Assembly: GCA_038209965.1 (NCBI GenBank)
Contig: JBBQXF010000007.1
Location: forward strand, 1-64,000
Source of the DNA: JALONO01 sp038209965
GTDB taxonomy: Bacteria; Bacteroidota; Bacteroidia; Cytophagales; Thermoflexibacteraceae
Reading direction: 5' to 3'
Length of the DNA stretch: 64,000 nucleotides
The translations under genes and the position numbers were made by a program. Under the pieces are notes generated by a model. It was given only the letters and a program-made list of their open reading frames with translations. It ran no database searches and was not told the origin of the DNA. Below are positions 18,028 through 26,983 of this stretch, piece by piece (position 1 is the stretch's first letter; each line of letters opens with the position of its first letter).

Positions 18028-18751
18028 ATTTTGCAGTAAGTTTAACCATAGGGGTTTGGCAAATGGGAATCTACCACCGCCAAAAGCAGGGCAAATTAAG
18101 CTTTTTCTTGCGCAAGTGATGCGTGGGGAAAAATGATGGACAGGTTGACCGCTTGAGGGTTATGGTGCTTTCAGCGCTGGGCATTGCGGGATGGGGTGTA
18201 TATGTGCCACCACTGGCCAGAAATACGGGTAGCTGCCTGGCCAGTGGTATTTTTTTACATAATGTTTGTGTTTTCTGATAATCAACAACTTGCATATTTA
18301 CTCAATCGATTGGATTGAATAAACAGAACTCATTTAATCAAGCATGTTTGCATTTCTTGATGAATAAGCCAAAACGAATTTGTCAAGACTGCGCTATTGA
18401 TAAAAAATAATTTTCAATTAATTGATTATATGGTCATAAAAACGTTATTCTTTAGTTTTTTGATTTGTGTGGTAGATAAGTCTAATATGTCTGCCAAATA
18501 AACAACGAAAAAGCATTAAAAATATACCATTTTTGAGTTGCAAAAAATAAAATATTAATCAATTCAATGCTAAATCCAGAAAGACTTGCCACCTGTTCGG
18601 GTTGCAGCTTATCCGTCCTAAATGTACGTGTAGTCAACAGGCCGGCCATTTGAGCCGCACTAATTTTGTCCCAGAGGACCTGATTATTACGGCTTAAATG
18701 GCCGACATTTAGATCTTGGTATAGCTTAGTGGCCACTTACCACCATTGGCC
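18028..18751. other. Long AT-rich intergenic region with an orphan terminator
   Basis: 724 bases between divergent genes. It contains a strong terminator-like hairpin (18209-18255) facing right with no gene in front of it. An 84-codon minus-strand frame (18482-18736) has no recognisable features and a base composition like its surroundings, so it is not called. Confidence 0.6.
18209..18255 (+). terminator. Orphan intrinsic terminator on the plus strand
   Basis: Perfect 12-base arms ACCACTGGCCAG (18209-18220) and CTGGCCAGTGGT (18237-18248), a 16-base loop, then ATTTTTTT. No plus-strand gene ends upstream: the nearest gene to the left is on the minus strand and starts at 18027. It therefore would end a short untranslated transcript, if one exists. 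Confidence 0.7.
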
Positions 18752-19870
18752 ATGCAATTTGATCAACTGCGCATTACCCATACCGAGGTTTTCAAGCTCG
18801 ATGTCCCACTCAAGCAACCTTTTGTCATTTCGCTCGGCACCATCACCGATGCCAACAACCTGATTGTCAGGATCCACACCAATGCGGGGCTGTATGGAAT
18901 GGGCGAGGCCTGTCCGTTCGTGATGATCGTGGGCGAAACCCAGGCCGGGGAATTTGAAATCGCCAAAAACATTGCGCAGCTCATCAAAGGCAAGAATCCA
19001 CTGGAACTGGAAAACCGGCTGGCGGAGATCGCCCGCGTGTTTGTGCACAACCCGACCATCCGCAGTGCATTTGACATGGCCCTTTATGATATCGTGGGGA
19101 AATTTACCGGATTGCCCTTGTACACCCTGCTGGGGGGCGCGCAAGATCGGGTCATCACCACCGATATGACCGTGGGGATCGGAACCCCGGCGTGGATGGC
19201 CCAAGAGGCCCAGCGCTACCAAGCTGCCGGTTTCCCCGCGATCAAGATCAAACTGGGCACCAACACCGCCGACGATGTGGCACGGGTCAGGGCCATCCGG
19301 GCGGCTGTCGGGGACAGCCTCCCCCTGCGCATCGATGCCAACCAAGGCTGGGATGTGCCCACTGCGGTGCGTACCCTCCACCTCTTGGCCCCGTTCCAGT
19401 TGCAGTATTGCGAGGAACCAGTGGCCAAATGGAACAACGCAGGCATGGCCCATGTACGGGCGCACAGCCCCGTGCCCATCATGGCCGATGAGTCATTGTT
19501 TGACAGCCGGGATGCTTTCCGCTTGGCCAGCACCCAAGCTTGTGATTATTTCAACATCAAACTGAGCAAATCTGGGGGGCTCAGCGAAGCCCTGCGCATT
19601 GTGGCCGTGGCCGAGAGCGCGGGCATTGGATCACAAGTGGGCTGCATGTCCGAAACCCGGTTGGGCCTTAGCGCACTGGCCCATTTGGTGCTGGCCCGGC
19701 GCAGCATCCATTTTGCCGATTTGGATTCAGGGTTGATGCACAGCCAAGATCCAGTGGTGGATGGCATCCAATATCTGCCCGGTGGAGAAGTGCGAGTGCC
19801 CAATCTACCGGGCATTGGGGCCGATATAAAACCTGAATGGTTGGCTAGGGCTGAAAAGTTCTCAATATAA
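18752..19870 (+). CDS. Enolase-superfamily dipeptide epimerase (L-Ala-D/L-Glu epimerase type)
   Basis: 372 residues from ATG 18752 (a TTG two codons earlier is possible). Muconate-lactonizing/mandelate-racemase fold: N-terminal capping domain with AFDMALYDIVGK (~106-116), then the barrel with AIKIKLG (catalytic Lys ~165/167), RIDANQGWD, CEEPVAKW, IMADESLFD (three acidic metal ligands) and NIKLSKSGGLSEAL with the second Lys. This pattern is the dipeptide-epimerase subgroup, used in murein-peptide recycling. It is preceded by a long AT-rich region and followed by a separate secreted-protein gene. Confidence 0.85.
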   Translation: MQFDQLRITHTEVFKLDVPLKQPFVISLGTITDANNLIVRIHTNAGLYGMGEACPFVMIVGETQAGEFEIAKNIAQLIKGKNPLELENRLAEIARVFVHNPTIRSAFDMALYDIVGKFTGLPLYTLLGGAQDRVITTDMTVGIGTPAWMAQEAQRYQAAGFPAIKIKLGTNTADDVARVRAIRAAVGDSLPLRIDANQGWDVPTAVRTLHLLAPFQLQYCEEPVAKWNNAGMAHVRAHSPVPIMADESLFDSRDAFRLASTQACDYFNIKLSKSGGLSEALRIVAVAESAGIGSQVGCMSETRLGLSALAHLVLARRSIHFADLDSGLMHSQDPVVDGIQYLPGGEVRVPNLPGIGADIKPEWLARAEKFSI

Positions 19871-20096
19871 TTGATCCGCTCAAGCCAATCTTTTATATTT
19901 GGTTCGCGCCTTTTTGTCCGAATTATGGGCAATTTTACCTCATTGCCCCACGATGTATACTCGTCTAAACGTTGTTAAATTGGCTAAAATTTAGAAAATT
20001 TGCTATTGACTGTACCAGAAAACCTGTAAATATTCCTCTTCCCTCTGGCTCTTGGGATGCTTTCTGATAATTTATTTTTGCCAAAATTGCACATTT

Positions 20097-22430
20097 ATGC
20101 ATACGATAGACCACTTTTTTAAGACCACTAAAACAAACCGCTTGCCTGCCTGTCTTTTTGCTAGTTTCTGGCTGAGCGTGATCCTCTACTGCTCGCCCAT
20201 TGCTGAAACCAAGGCCCAATCCGGGGCCGCCCTCAACTTTGATGGCAGCAACGACTACGTCAAACTGAATGACAATGACCTGCTCACCGGAAGTTACACC
20301 AAAGAAGCGTGGGTCCAAGTACCGTCCTATGCCCAGACCTCGGCTAACATTTTGTCATCATTCAACCGCCATTTTATTTATATCAATGGTGATAAATTGA
20401 CGGCGGGCAACAATGTGGATTATATCGGGGGCGTATCCAATTCCACTCCTTTCCCCCTCAACCAATGGGTGCACGTGGCTGTCACTTATGATGCCGCCAC
20501 TTTCACCATGCGCCTGTACCAAGACGGTGTGTTGGTTGATACTGACAACAGCGTAGCCACCATCTCGGGGGCCATGCAGCCCTTGTTTGCGGGGGTATTT
20601 AATCTTGCCCAACCAGTTACCCAATTTTTGGGGACAATGGACGAGGTGCGGATCTGGAACCTCGTGCGCACACCCACCCAAATCAGCCAACCCAGGAACT
20701 GCGAACTAACAGGCACCGAAACGGGCCTGGTTGCCTACTATAAATGCAACCAAGGCCAAGCTGGGGCCAATAATACTGGCATCGGCATCAGTTTGAATGC
20801 GGTGGTCGGCCCGATCGGAGAATTGACCAACTTTGCCATGAATGGAGCGACTTCAAATTTTGTCGCGCCGGGAGGAGTGCTCACCGGCACCAACTGTATG
20901 TTTTGGAACAATGCGTGGTCCCCTGGCACGCCCGCAAGCACCGATAACGCCATTATTGTCAATACCACCTCAAGTTCCCCTACAACGTTTGAATGCAACG
21001 ATCTCACTGTGGATGCCGGGATAACCCTCCAGTTAGTGTCCGGGTCAGCAGTTACCGTCAACGGAAGGCTGGATTATTCCAACAGCACCATTGAAGTACA
21101 ACCGGGCGGGGCATTCATCCAAGCTTTGGCGAGTGTCAATACGGTGAGCACGGCCAGCAGCCGCTTCCGGGTGCTGCGCGATGATGCCAAGGAAAATATC
21201 GGTTATAACATGATTGCTTCGCCGGTTGCGGGCATCACGATGGGTAGTATCGGCAACAACTCGGGTTTTACTGGTTTCCGGTTTACCCATGCCCCGGCCA
21301 ATGCCTCTGGCTCGCGGTGGGTTGCCACTCCGGGGAGCGCTGTGCTTGCGCCCGGCACGGGCTTCACCTATGTCCAGCCCAGCGGTTCCAAAACGCTTAC
21401 GTTTGTCAATACCGACGGCGTGGCCGGCCGGCCGCACAATGGCCCCTACAACGTGACCTTGACCGGGGCCGTTGGGTATAATTTCAACTTATTGGGCAAT
21501 CCTTACCCCAGTCCGGTTGACTTGGATCGGATCCTGTTGGACAATAATGCCAATATATCGGGCACTGCATGGTTTTGGAACGACAATGACAATGGTAGCG
21601 GCACGGGCAGTTACGTGGCCGTCAACCTTGTTACGGCCCCCAATGATCCGATTGCCGTGGGCCAAGGTTTCTTTGTTAATGCTACCCTGCTCGCGGTTGC
21701 CCCCAATTTTTTTAACAATGCCCAACGGGTAGATGCCAACCCTACTTTTTACCGAACCGAGGTCGAAATGACCCGTTTTCGGCTGTCCGTGCGGCACACC
21801 AGCGGATCGAAAGATCAACTTTGGGTTGCTTTCTCGGACCAATTCACCAACCGCTTTGAAAACGGCTACGATGCCGAGAAATTTGAAGGGGCCACCACGC
21901 TGTCCATCGCCGCCAAGGTCGGCGACCAGCGGTTGGCCATTGCTGCCCTGGCCAACCCATTGGTGGGCCAATCGTTTGAACTGCCCCTTACCTTACTGGC
22001 CCGTGAGAGTGGCGCTTATGCATTTACTGCCGAGAATGTCCCCCAGTTGACCACCCATAAATTGTTTTTGGAAGACCGGTCCACTGGCGAATTCTACTAT
22101 TTGCAGGTGGGCAAAATCCACACTCTGAACTTGCAAGCTGGCAATTACCGCGATCGATTTTATCTGCGCCGCTCCAATGAGGTGCAAACTGCGCAAATCG
22201 GGGGAGCAGCCACCGCCTATGCTTTTAACAACGAGCTATACATTGAGACCAGCGAAAAAGCTCAAGTGATTGTCTTCAGCACTATGGGGGTTGAAATGAA
22301 GCGCTATGCCGATGTGCCAGCCGGTGGCCTCCAAAAATTGGCGATCAACGTCCCCGTTTCAGGGGTATATCTGGTAACCATCCTTACGGCATCGGGGGTG
22401 AGCGAACGCCGCGTATGGCTGGAAAAATAA
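20097..22430 (+). CDS. Secreted LamG-domain protein with type IX sorting domain
   Basis: 777 residues from ATG 20097. Signal peptide (~1-43, ending AETKAQ). A LamG/concanavalin-like domain follows at ~45-205 (ALNFDGSNDYVKL; ...TMDEVRIWNLVRTPTQI is its typical end). The middle is beta-rich with Asn/Thr repeats as in Bacteroidota adhesins. The last ~75 residues (YIETSEKAQVIVFSTMG, PVSGVYLVTI, ERRVWLEK) form a Por-type C-terminal sorting domain, so the protein is exported by the T9SS and attached to, or released from, the surface. It probably binds extracellular carbohydrate or acts in adhesion. Confidence 0.85.
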   Translation: MHTIDHFFKTTKTNRLPACLFASFWLSVILYCSPIAETKAQSGAALNFDGSNDYVKLNDNDLLTGSYTKEAWVQVPSYAQTSANILSSFNRHFIYINGDKLTAGNNVDYIGGVSNSTPFPLNQWVHVAVTYDAATFTMRLYQDGVLVDTDNSVATISGAMQPLFAGVFNLAQPVTQFLGTMDEVRIWNLVRTPTQISQPRNCELTGTETGLVAYYKCNQGQAGANNTGIGISLNAVVGPIGELTNFAMNGATSNFVAPGGVLTGTNCMFWNNAWSPGTPASTDNAIIVNTTSSSPTTFECNDLTVDAGITLQLVSGSAVTVNGRLDYSNSTIEVQPGGAFIQALASVNTVSTASSRFRVLRDDAKENIGYNMIASPVAGITMGSIGNNSGFTGFRFTHAPANASGSRWVATPGSAVLAPGTGFTYVQPSGSKTLTFVNTDGVAGRPHNGPYNVTLTGAVGYNFNLLGNPYPSPVDLDRILLDNNANISGTAWFWNDNDNGSGTGSYVAVNLVTAPNDPIAVGQGFFVNATLLAVAPNFFNNAQRVDANPTFYRTEVEMTRFRLSVRHTSGSKDQLWVAFSDQFTNRFENGYDAEKFEGATTLSIAAKVGDQRLAIAALANPLVGQSFELPLTLLARESGAYAFTAENVPQLTTHKLFLEDRSTGEFYYLQVGKIHTLNLQAGNYRDRFYLRRSNEVQTAQIGGAATAYAFNNELYIETSEKAQVIVFSTMGVEMKRYADVPAGGLQKLAINVPVSGVYLVTILTASGVSERRVWLEK

Positions 22431-22446
22431 GGTAACAGGTTTGCCC

Positions 22447-22499
22447 AAAAATGGTTTCAAGCTTGGAGAACAACCTCCCGACCGCTTGAAACCATTTTT
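22447..22499. terminator. Bidirectional intrinsic terminator
   Basis: Perfect 16-base arms (AAAAATGGTTTCAAGC / GCTTGAAACCATTTTT) with a 21-base loop. It lies between the convergent LamG protein gene and the methyltransferase gene, with A/T tracts on both sides that serve both strands. Confidence 0.85.
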
Positions 22500-22545
22500 A
22501 TGAGGTATCCTCGCTGAGCCTGCCGCCGCCGATGGGTTTGTGATC

Positions 22546-23307
22546 CTAGCCAAACCGCAACTTAAAGTGCTGTTTGGGCTGATTTTGGCGCAAGAAGACC
22601 AGCCCCACCCGAAACAGATCAATAGTGAGCATGACCGAAGGCAGACCTTTGATTTCCTCCCATGCCTGCTCCATTTCAGCCGACCAGTGGATGTCGTCCA
22701 GCACCAGCACGCTGCCCTCGTGAGCGTGATCCAGGCATAGCTTAGCGTAGCGCAGTGTCGGCTCATAGCGGTGGTTGGCATCGAGGAACACCAAATCCAG
22801 CCGGGGCAGTTGGGCCAGGGTTTGGGCCAGAGTGGTGTCCAAATTGCCCCGGACAAGGTGGATGTTCTCAGCCTCGGCCAAGTATTGCGCCGCCAGATCA
22901 GCCAGTGCGGGGCTGCCCTCAAACGTGTAAACCTGCGCTTCAGGGCGGGCTTTGGCCAAGTACAAACTGGTGATCCCCAAGGACGTACCCAGCTCGACGA
23001 TGGTTTGAGCCCGGAAACGATCCACTAGCTTGAACAGCAACTGGCCCACTTCGGCTGGAGCAAGCGAGCGCCGCGCCAAGCTGGCCACCGAGCGGATCCC
23101 ACTGGTGCCGGTACCAAAATCCAGCACTGCCACCGGCTTTTGATCGGCCAATAGCTGGTCGCGCTGGGCCTCGATTTGTTCAAAAGCGTAATAGGTTTGA
23201 TCCGAATTGATCAGGCTAGTGTATAAATCAAACACAAAGGGGGAATGAAGGCCGTGGGCATTGCCGGATTGCCAAAAAAATGTGAGATAGCTGATCAACT
23301 GGTGCAT
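22546..23307 (-). CDS. Class I SAM-dependent methyltransferase (O-methyltransferase-like)
   Basis: 253 residues. The SAM-binding motif IVELGTSLGITSLYLA is at ~94-109, motif II DLVFLDANHRYEP near 170 (acidic plus His, as in catechol-O-methyltransferase-like enzymes), and VLVLDDIHWS near 203. Both the DANHRY and DDIH patterns recur in the Bacteroidota class I O-methyltransferase group next to peptidoglycan or amino-acid genes, but the substrate is unknown. It has its own promoter region on the right and shares a terminator with the LamG gene. Confidence 0.8.
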   Translation of the reverse strand: MHQLISYLTFFWQSGNAHGLHSPFVFDLYTSLINSDQTYYAFEQIEAQRDQLLADQKPVAVLDFGTGTSGIRSVASLARRSLAPAEVGQLLFKLVDRFRAQTIVELGTSLGITSLYLAKARPEAQVYTFEGSPALADLAAQYLAEAENIHLVRGNLDTTLAQTLAQLPRLDLVFLDANHRYEPTLRYAKLCLDHAHEGSVLVLDDIHWSAEMEQAWEEIKGLPSVMLTIDLFRVGLVFLRQNQPKQHFKLRFG

Positions 23308-23661
23308 ACACGCGCAGAATTTGACCCAAAATTAGCCGATTCCGCCATTATCTCACCTCGCCCCAGATTCAGGGATCAGCTCAAGTGATACAGTTGAATT
23401 TTTTGTTTGTCAATATTTGTGGTTAATTTACGGTTTTAGAGCTGTAAACTAGAATCAACCATGTTTTATCAATGTTTTTCTTTTTATAAACTGCTGATTA
23501 ACAGCTTTTAAATATCCAGATATAGTTAACTTGGTTAACTATATCTGGATATTTGCCCAAAAAGAAATGATTGTCAAAAGTAAGACGATCCAAAAAAATG
23601 AGTGTGATCAGTATTCACCACTTTATTCTGCAACCCATTACAGTTACCCGATTTACCGCAC
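23308..23661. other. Leader region of the leucine operon
   Basis: 354 AT-rich bases between the divergent methyltransferase gene and leuC. The only marked structure is a perfect 21-base-stem hairpin at 23510-23554. A 67-codon frame at 23531-23734 overlaps leuC and is not supported. No leucine-rich leader peptide could be recognised. Confidence 0.6.
23510..23554. repeat. Perfect 21-bp-stem hairpin upstream of leuC
   Basis: The left arm 23510-23530 (AAATATCCAG... to GTTAAC) and right arm 23534-23554 are exact reverse complements around the loop TTG. No T-run follows in either direction, so a simple terminator is unlikely. It may be a palindromic intergenic repeat, an operator or an RNA stem in the leu leader. 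Confidence 0.8.
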
Positions 23662-25062
23662 ATGGGCACCACATTATTTGACAAGATCTGGGACAAACAT
23701 ATCGTATTGCGCCGCGCCGACCATCCCGACGTAGTTTATATCGATACCCATTTTATTCACGAAGTCACTTCGCCCCAGGCATTTGCTGGCTTGAGCAAAC
23801 GGGGCCTGCCCGTGTTCCGCCCGGGGCGCACGCGGGCCACCGCCGACCACAATGTGCCCACCAAAGATCAGCACTTGCCCATCAAAGATGCGCTCTCCCG
23901 CCACCAAGTAGAGACCTTGACAAAAAATTGCGCCACATTTGGCGTCGAGTTGTACGGTTTGGGCCATCCGCACCAAGGCATTGTGCATGTGATCGGGCCG
24001 GAGTTGGGCATCACCCAACCAGGCATGACCATCGTGTGCGGCGATAGCCACACCAGCACCCACGGCGCTTTTGGCACGGTCGCTTTCGGGATTGGCACCA
24101 GCGAAGTGGAGCAGGTGATGGCCACCCAGTGCATTTTGCAGTACAAACCCAAGCGGATGAAAATCGAGATCAACGGCGCATTGGGCCGGGGCGTATTGAG
24201 CAAAGACATTATTTTATACATCATTTCCAAAATATCGGCCAGTGGCGGCACTGGGTACTTTGTGGAATACGCCGGCAGTGCCATTAGTGCCTTGAGCATG
24301 GAAGCCCGCATGACCATCTGCAACATGAGCATCGAGATGGGGGCCCGGGGGGGCCTCATTGCCCCGGACGAAGTGACCTTCGCCTATCTCAAAGATCGCG
24401 AATTTTCCCCCAAGGGAGCCGCTTGGGCGGAGGCATTGGCCGGATGGCAAACCCTAAAATCTGACGAGGACGCCGTTTTTGATCAAGTGCTCACCTTTGA
24501 CGCGGCCGATATTGCCCCGATGATCACTTATGGCACCAACCCGGGAATGGGGGTGGAAGTGACCGGCCGGATACCCAATGCCGATGAACTGGCCGACCCG
24601 TCGGAGGTTCCCTCGTTCCACAAGGCCCTGGCTTACATGGACTTGCCAGAAGGATCACCGATGTTGGGCAAAAAAGTAGATTATGTTTTCATCGGTTCTT
24701 GCACCAACTCGCGCATGGAAGACTTGCGCTTGGTGGCTGAGTTTGTCAAGGGCAAAAAGAAGGCCGATGGGGTGGAAGTCTGGGTGATCCCCGGCAGCCA
24801 GCAAGTGGGCCGGCAAGCTGTCGCCGAAGGATTGGACAAGATTTTTGCCGAAGTGGGCTTTGAACTGCGCGGGGCGGGCTGCTCGGCCTGCTTGGGCATG
24901 AACGAAGATAAAATCCCGGCGGGCAAATATTGCATCAGTACCTCCAACCGCAACTTTGAAGGCCGGCAAGGACCAGGGGCCCGGACATTCCTAGCCAGCC
25001 CCCTTTCGGCGGCGGCGGCGGCCCTGACGGGTGTGGTGTCCGATGTGCGCGAAATGCTGTAA
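23662..25062 (+). CDS. leuC: 3-isopropylmalate dehydratase large subunit
   Basis: 466 residues, the normal length for LeuC. Aconitase-type features: FIHEVTSPQAF, CGDSHTSTHGAFG, and the [4Fe-4S] cysteines in GSCTNSRMEDLR (~346) and GCSACLGMN (~409-412). With LeuD it isomerises 2-isopropylmalate to 3-isopropylmalate in leucine synthesis. It is the first gene of leuC-x-x-leuD-leuB-leuA. ATG 23662 matches the family N-terminus (TLFDKIWDKH). Confidence 0.95.
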   Translation: MGTTLFDKIWDKHIVLRRADHPDVVYIDTHFIHEVTSPQAFAGLSKRGLPVFRPGRTRATADHNVPTKDQHLPIKDALSRHQVETLTKNCATFGVELYGLGHPHQGIVHVIGPELGITQPGMTIVCGDSHTSTHGAFGTVAFGIGTSEVEQVMATQCILQYKPKRMKIEINGALGRGVLSKDIILYIISKISASGGTGYFVEYAGSAISALSMEARMTICNMSIEMGARGGLIAPDEVTFAYLKDREFSPKGAAWAEALAGWQTLKSDEDAVFDQVLTFDAADIAPMITYGTNPGMGVEVTGRIPNADELADPSEVPSFHKALAYMDLPEGSPMLGKKVDYVFIGSCTNSRMEDLRLVAEFVKGKKKADGVEVWVIPGSQQVGRQAVAEGLDKIFAEVGFELRGAGCSACLGMNEDKIPAGKYCISTSNRNFEGRQGPGARTFLASPLSAAAAALTGVVSDVREML

Positions 25063-25087
25063 AACCGCTAAAGATCTGATTACTAAG

Positions 25088-25474
25088 ATGATGACATACC
25101 GATTTGCCGTTTTGTTGGTTTTGGTGATTTGGCCCGGGGCAACCCTGCTGGCCCAACCCGCCAACGGGGAAACCCTTACCGGAAAGCTGCTGCTCAAGCC
25201 CTGGACCAAATCGATCCAGAGCTATTGCGCCCAAGGTAGCGACTATTTTGTGCTGCAACTGCCCAACGGTGAGGAACTGGTGCTGGAAGGGGCAAAACCG
25301 GCCCGGCTCAAGGCCCTGACCAACCGGGAAGTGCGCATCGCTGGCCGCCGAATGAGCAAGACCATCAAACCCAACTCAGCAAATGCCTTGGAACAGCGGC
25401 CCGTGGGCTTTCCCGGCCAAGTTGACCCGTTTACTTGTGAAGTGTTCAGCGTGAAACGCCTCCGGGCCATTTAA
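25088..25474 (+). CDS. Small secreted protein inside the leucine operon
   Basis: 128 residues from ATG 25088 (25091 is equally good). The N-terminal signal peptide (FAVLLVLVIWPGATLLAQP) is followed by about 100 residues, probably beta-rich, with YFVLQLPNGEELVLEG and REVRIAGRRM. Two cysteines remain after cleavage (CAQGSDYF and FTCEVF), which could form a disulfide. No characterised family is recognised. It starts 25 bases after leuC and is likely co-transcribed; a direct role in leucine synthesis is improbable for an exported protein. Confidence 0.7.
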   Translation: MMTYRFAVLLVLVIWPGATLLAQPANGETLTGKLLLKPWTKSIQSYCAQGSDYFVLQLPNGEELVLEGAKPARLKALTNREVRIAGRRMSKTIKPNSANALEQRPVGFPGQVDPFTCEVFSVKRLRAI

Positions 25475-25602
25475 CTGCGGATCTTCGAGCTGGGTTGAGA
25501 CCAACCAGAAGACAACTCCTTGAAAATAAAAGTAGTCAGCTGAGTCAATTTAATCAAACGTTTTTATTTTCGTTAAATCAACTCCCAGAACCAGTAATAT
25601 AC

Positions 25603-26334
25603 ATGGCCAAGAAAAAGAAAAGTACTGCCCCCAGGCACCAACCTATTAGCCCAGAGCGCTATTTAATGAGCGGGCAAGCCCGCCGACTGCCCATTCACGA
25701 GTGCTTTCTTAACCCCAACTGGCAGACAATAGGTTTAGCTGTTGTGGTGGTGTCGCGGATTCATGTAAACAAGAATATCTCGTATGGCGCATATTTAATT
25801 GATACCTTTTGTATGGGGCTCAAAAAAACCTTTTACTGGGTCAATAGAGATGCCAGTCTCTACGAAAAATTTACCAAAGAGGTGTACGCGCGTATAGGTC
25901 TTGTGCGCGACCCCATTGACTATCTACTGGTCCATAATCTGGTATATGGGGCGATTGCCTACGCTCATGACTTTGATTTATATCCCCATCCCGGATGGTT
26001 GGTCAGCCAGTTCCTCTTGGCCGAGGACACGGATGAGATTCCTTTGATCGAGCTGGAGTTTGGGAAAGAGGAGCGACCCTGTTACGTCCCCGGCCCCTAC
26101 GACAATTATGGAGAGGTGGTCCGAAACTTGCGCACCCATGCGGGCGAGGGCAATTTCGACATGATTTTCGCCGACGGTGACACTTATCAAAACCGCTTGG
26201 CCCAAGGCTTACCCTATACCTTGGATGAACTACTGCCCAGTGGAGAGTATGAGGAGGACGAAGAGGATGAATTTTGGGAGGAGGATAAAGAGGGGGATCA
26301 GCAATCGGCCGTTCCCCAACCGCCAGTCAAGTAA
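25603..26334 (+). CDS. Conserved hypothetical cytoplasmic protein inside the leucine operon
   Basis: 243 residues from ATG 25603, chosen because MAKKKKSTAPRHQ begins protein-like sequence; the frame is open 36 codons further. A lysine-rich start is followed by a globular part (IGLAVVVVSRIHVNKNISYGAYLIDTFCMGLKKTFY, ~45-85 read in pieces) and a very acidic tail (EEDEEDEFWEEDKEGD). The VSRIHVNKN...YLIDTFCMGLK pattern resembles an uncharacterised domain seen in stand-alone and SEC-C-associated bacterial proteins. Codon use is less GC-rich than in leuC and leuD, so it may be an insertion into the operon. Confidence 0.65.
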   Translation: MAKKKKSTAPRHQPISPERYLMSGQARRLPIHECFLNPNWQTIGLAVVVVSRIHVNKNISYGAYLIDTFCMGLKKTFYWVNRDASLYEKFTKEVYARIGLVRDPIDYLLVHNLVYGAIAYAHDFDLYPHPGWLVSQFLLAEDTDEIPLIELEFGKEERPCYVPGPYDNYGEVVRNLRTHAGEGNFDMIFADGDTYQNRLAQGLPYTLDELLPSGEYEEDEEDEFWEEDKEGDQQSAVPQPPVK

Positions 26335-26360
26335 ATGAACGACCAGACCAGTATAAAACA

Positions 26361-26951
26361 ATGAAAAAATTCACCTATTTGGTTTCCCCGGGCGTGCCAC
26401 TGCCGAGCGAAAACATTGACACCGACCAGATCATCCCGGCGCGGTTCCTCAAAGCCACCACCCGCGATGGTTTCGGCGAAAACCTGTTCCGGGACTGGCG
26501 CTATCACGCCGATCAGTCGCTTAAAACCGATTTTGTGCTCAATGATCCCACCTATTCGGGGCAAATTTTGGTGGCCGGAAAAAACTTTGGTTGTGGCAGC
26601 AGCCGCGAACATGCCGCTTGGGCCTTGGCCGATTATGGCTTCCGGGTGGTGGTGTCCAGTTTTTATGCCGATATTTTCAAGAACAACTCGCTCAACAATG
26701 GCCTGTTGCCCGTGCAGGTGAGCGATGCTTTTTTGCAAAAATTGTTCGCTGCCATCCAGGCCAACCCCCATACCCCGATCTCGGTGGATTTGGCAAACCA
26801 GCGCATTGCCATTGAAGAAACCGGCAAAGCTGAAAATTTTGAAATTAATTTGTACAAGAAAACCTGTCTGATCAACGGTTACGATGACATAGACTATTTG
26901 TTGTCCCTCCGATCAGAAATTGCCGCTTTTGAATTGGCCACCGGAAAATAG
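26361..26951 (+). CDS. leuD: 3-isopropylmalate dehydratase small subunit
   Basis: 196 residues. PSENIDTDQIIPARFLK near the N-terminus and FGCGSSREHAAWAL near 75 are the LeuD swivel-domain signatures, with NNSLNNGLLPV following. It is the partner of LeuC and begins 26 bases after the acidic hypothetical gene. Length matches the family (~195-200). Confidence 0.95.
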   Translation: MKKFTYLVSPGVPLPSENIDTDQIIPARFLKATTRDGFGENLFRDWRYHADQSLKTDFVLNDPTYSGQILVAGKNFGCGSSREHAAWALADYGFRVVVSSFYADIFKNNSLNNGLLPVQVSDAFLQKLFAAIQANPHTPISVDLANQRIAIEETGKAENFEINLYKKTCLINGYDDIDYLLSLRSEIAAFELATGK

Positions 26952-26983
26952 AAAATTTTACTTTTATTGCTTGTTTATTATTT

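Noticed and set aside
18482..18736. 84-codon minus-strand frame upstream of the epimerase
   Set aside because: No recognisable domain, overlaps the likely promoter region of the epimerase gene.
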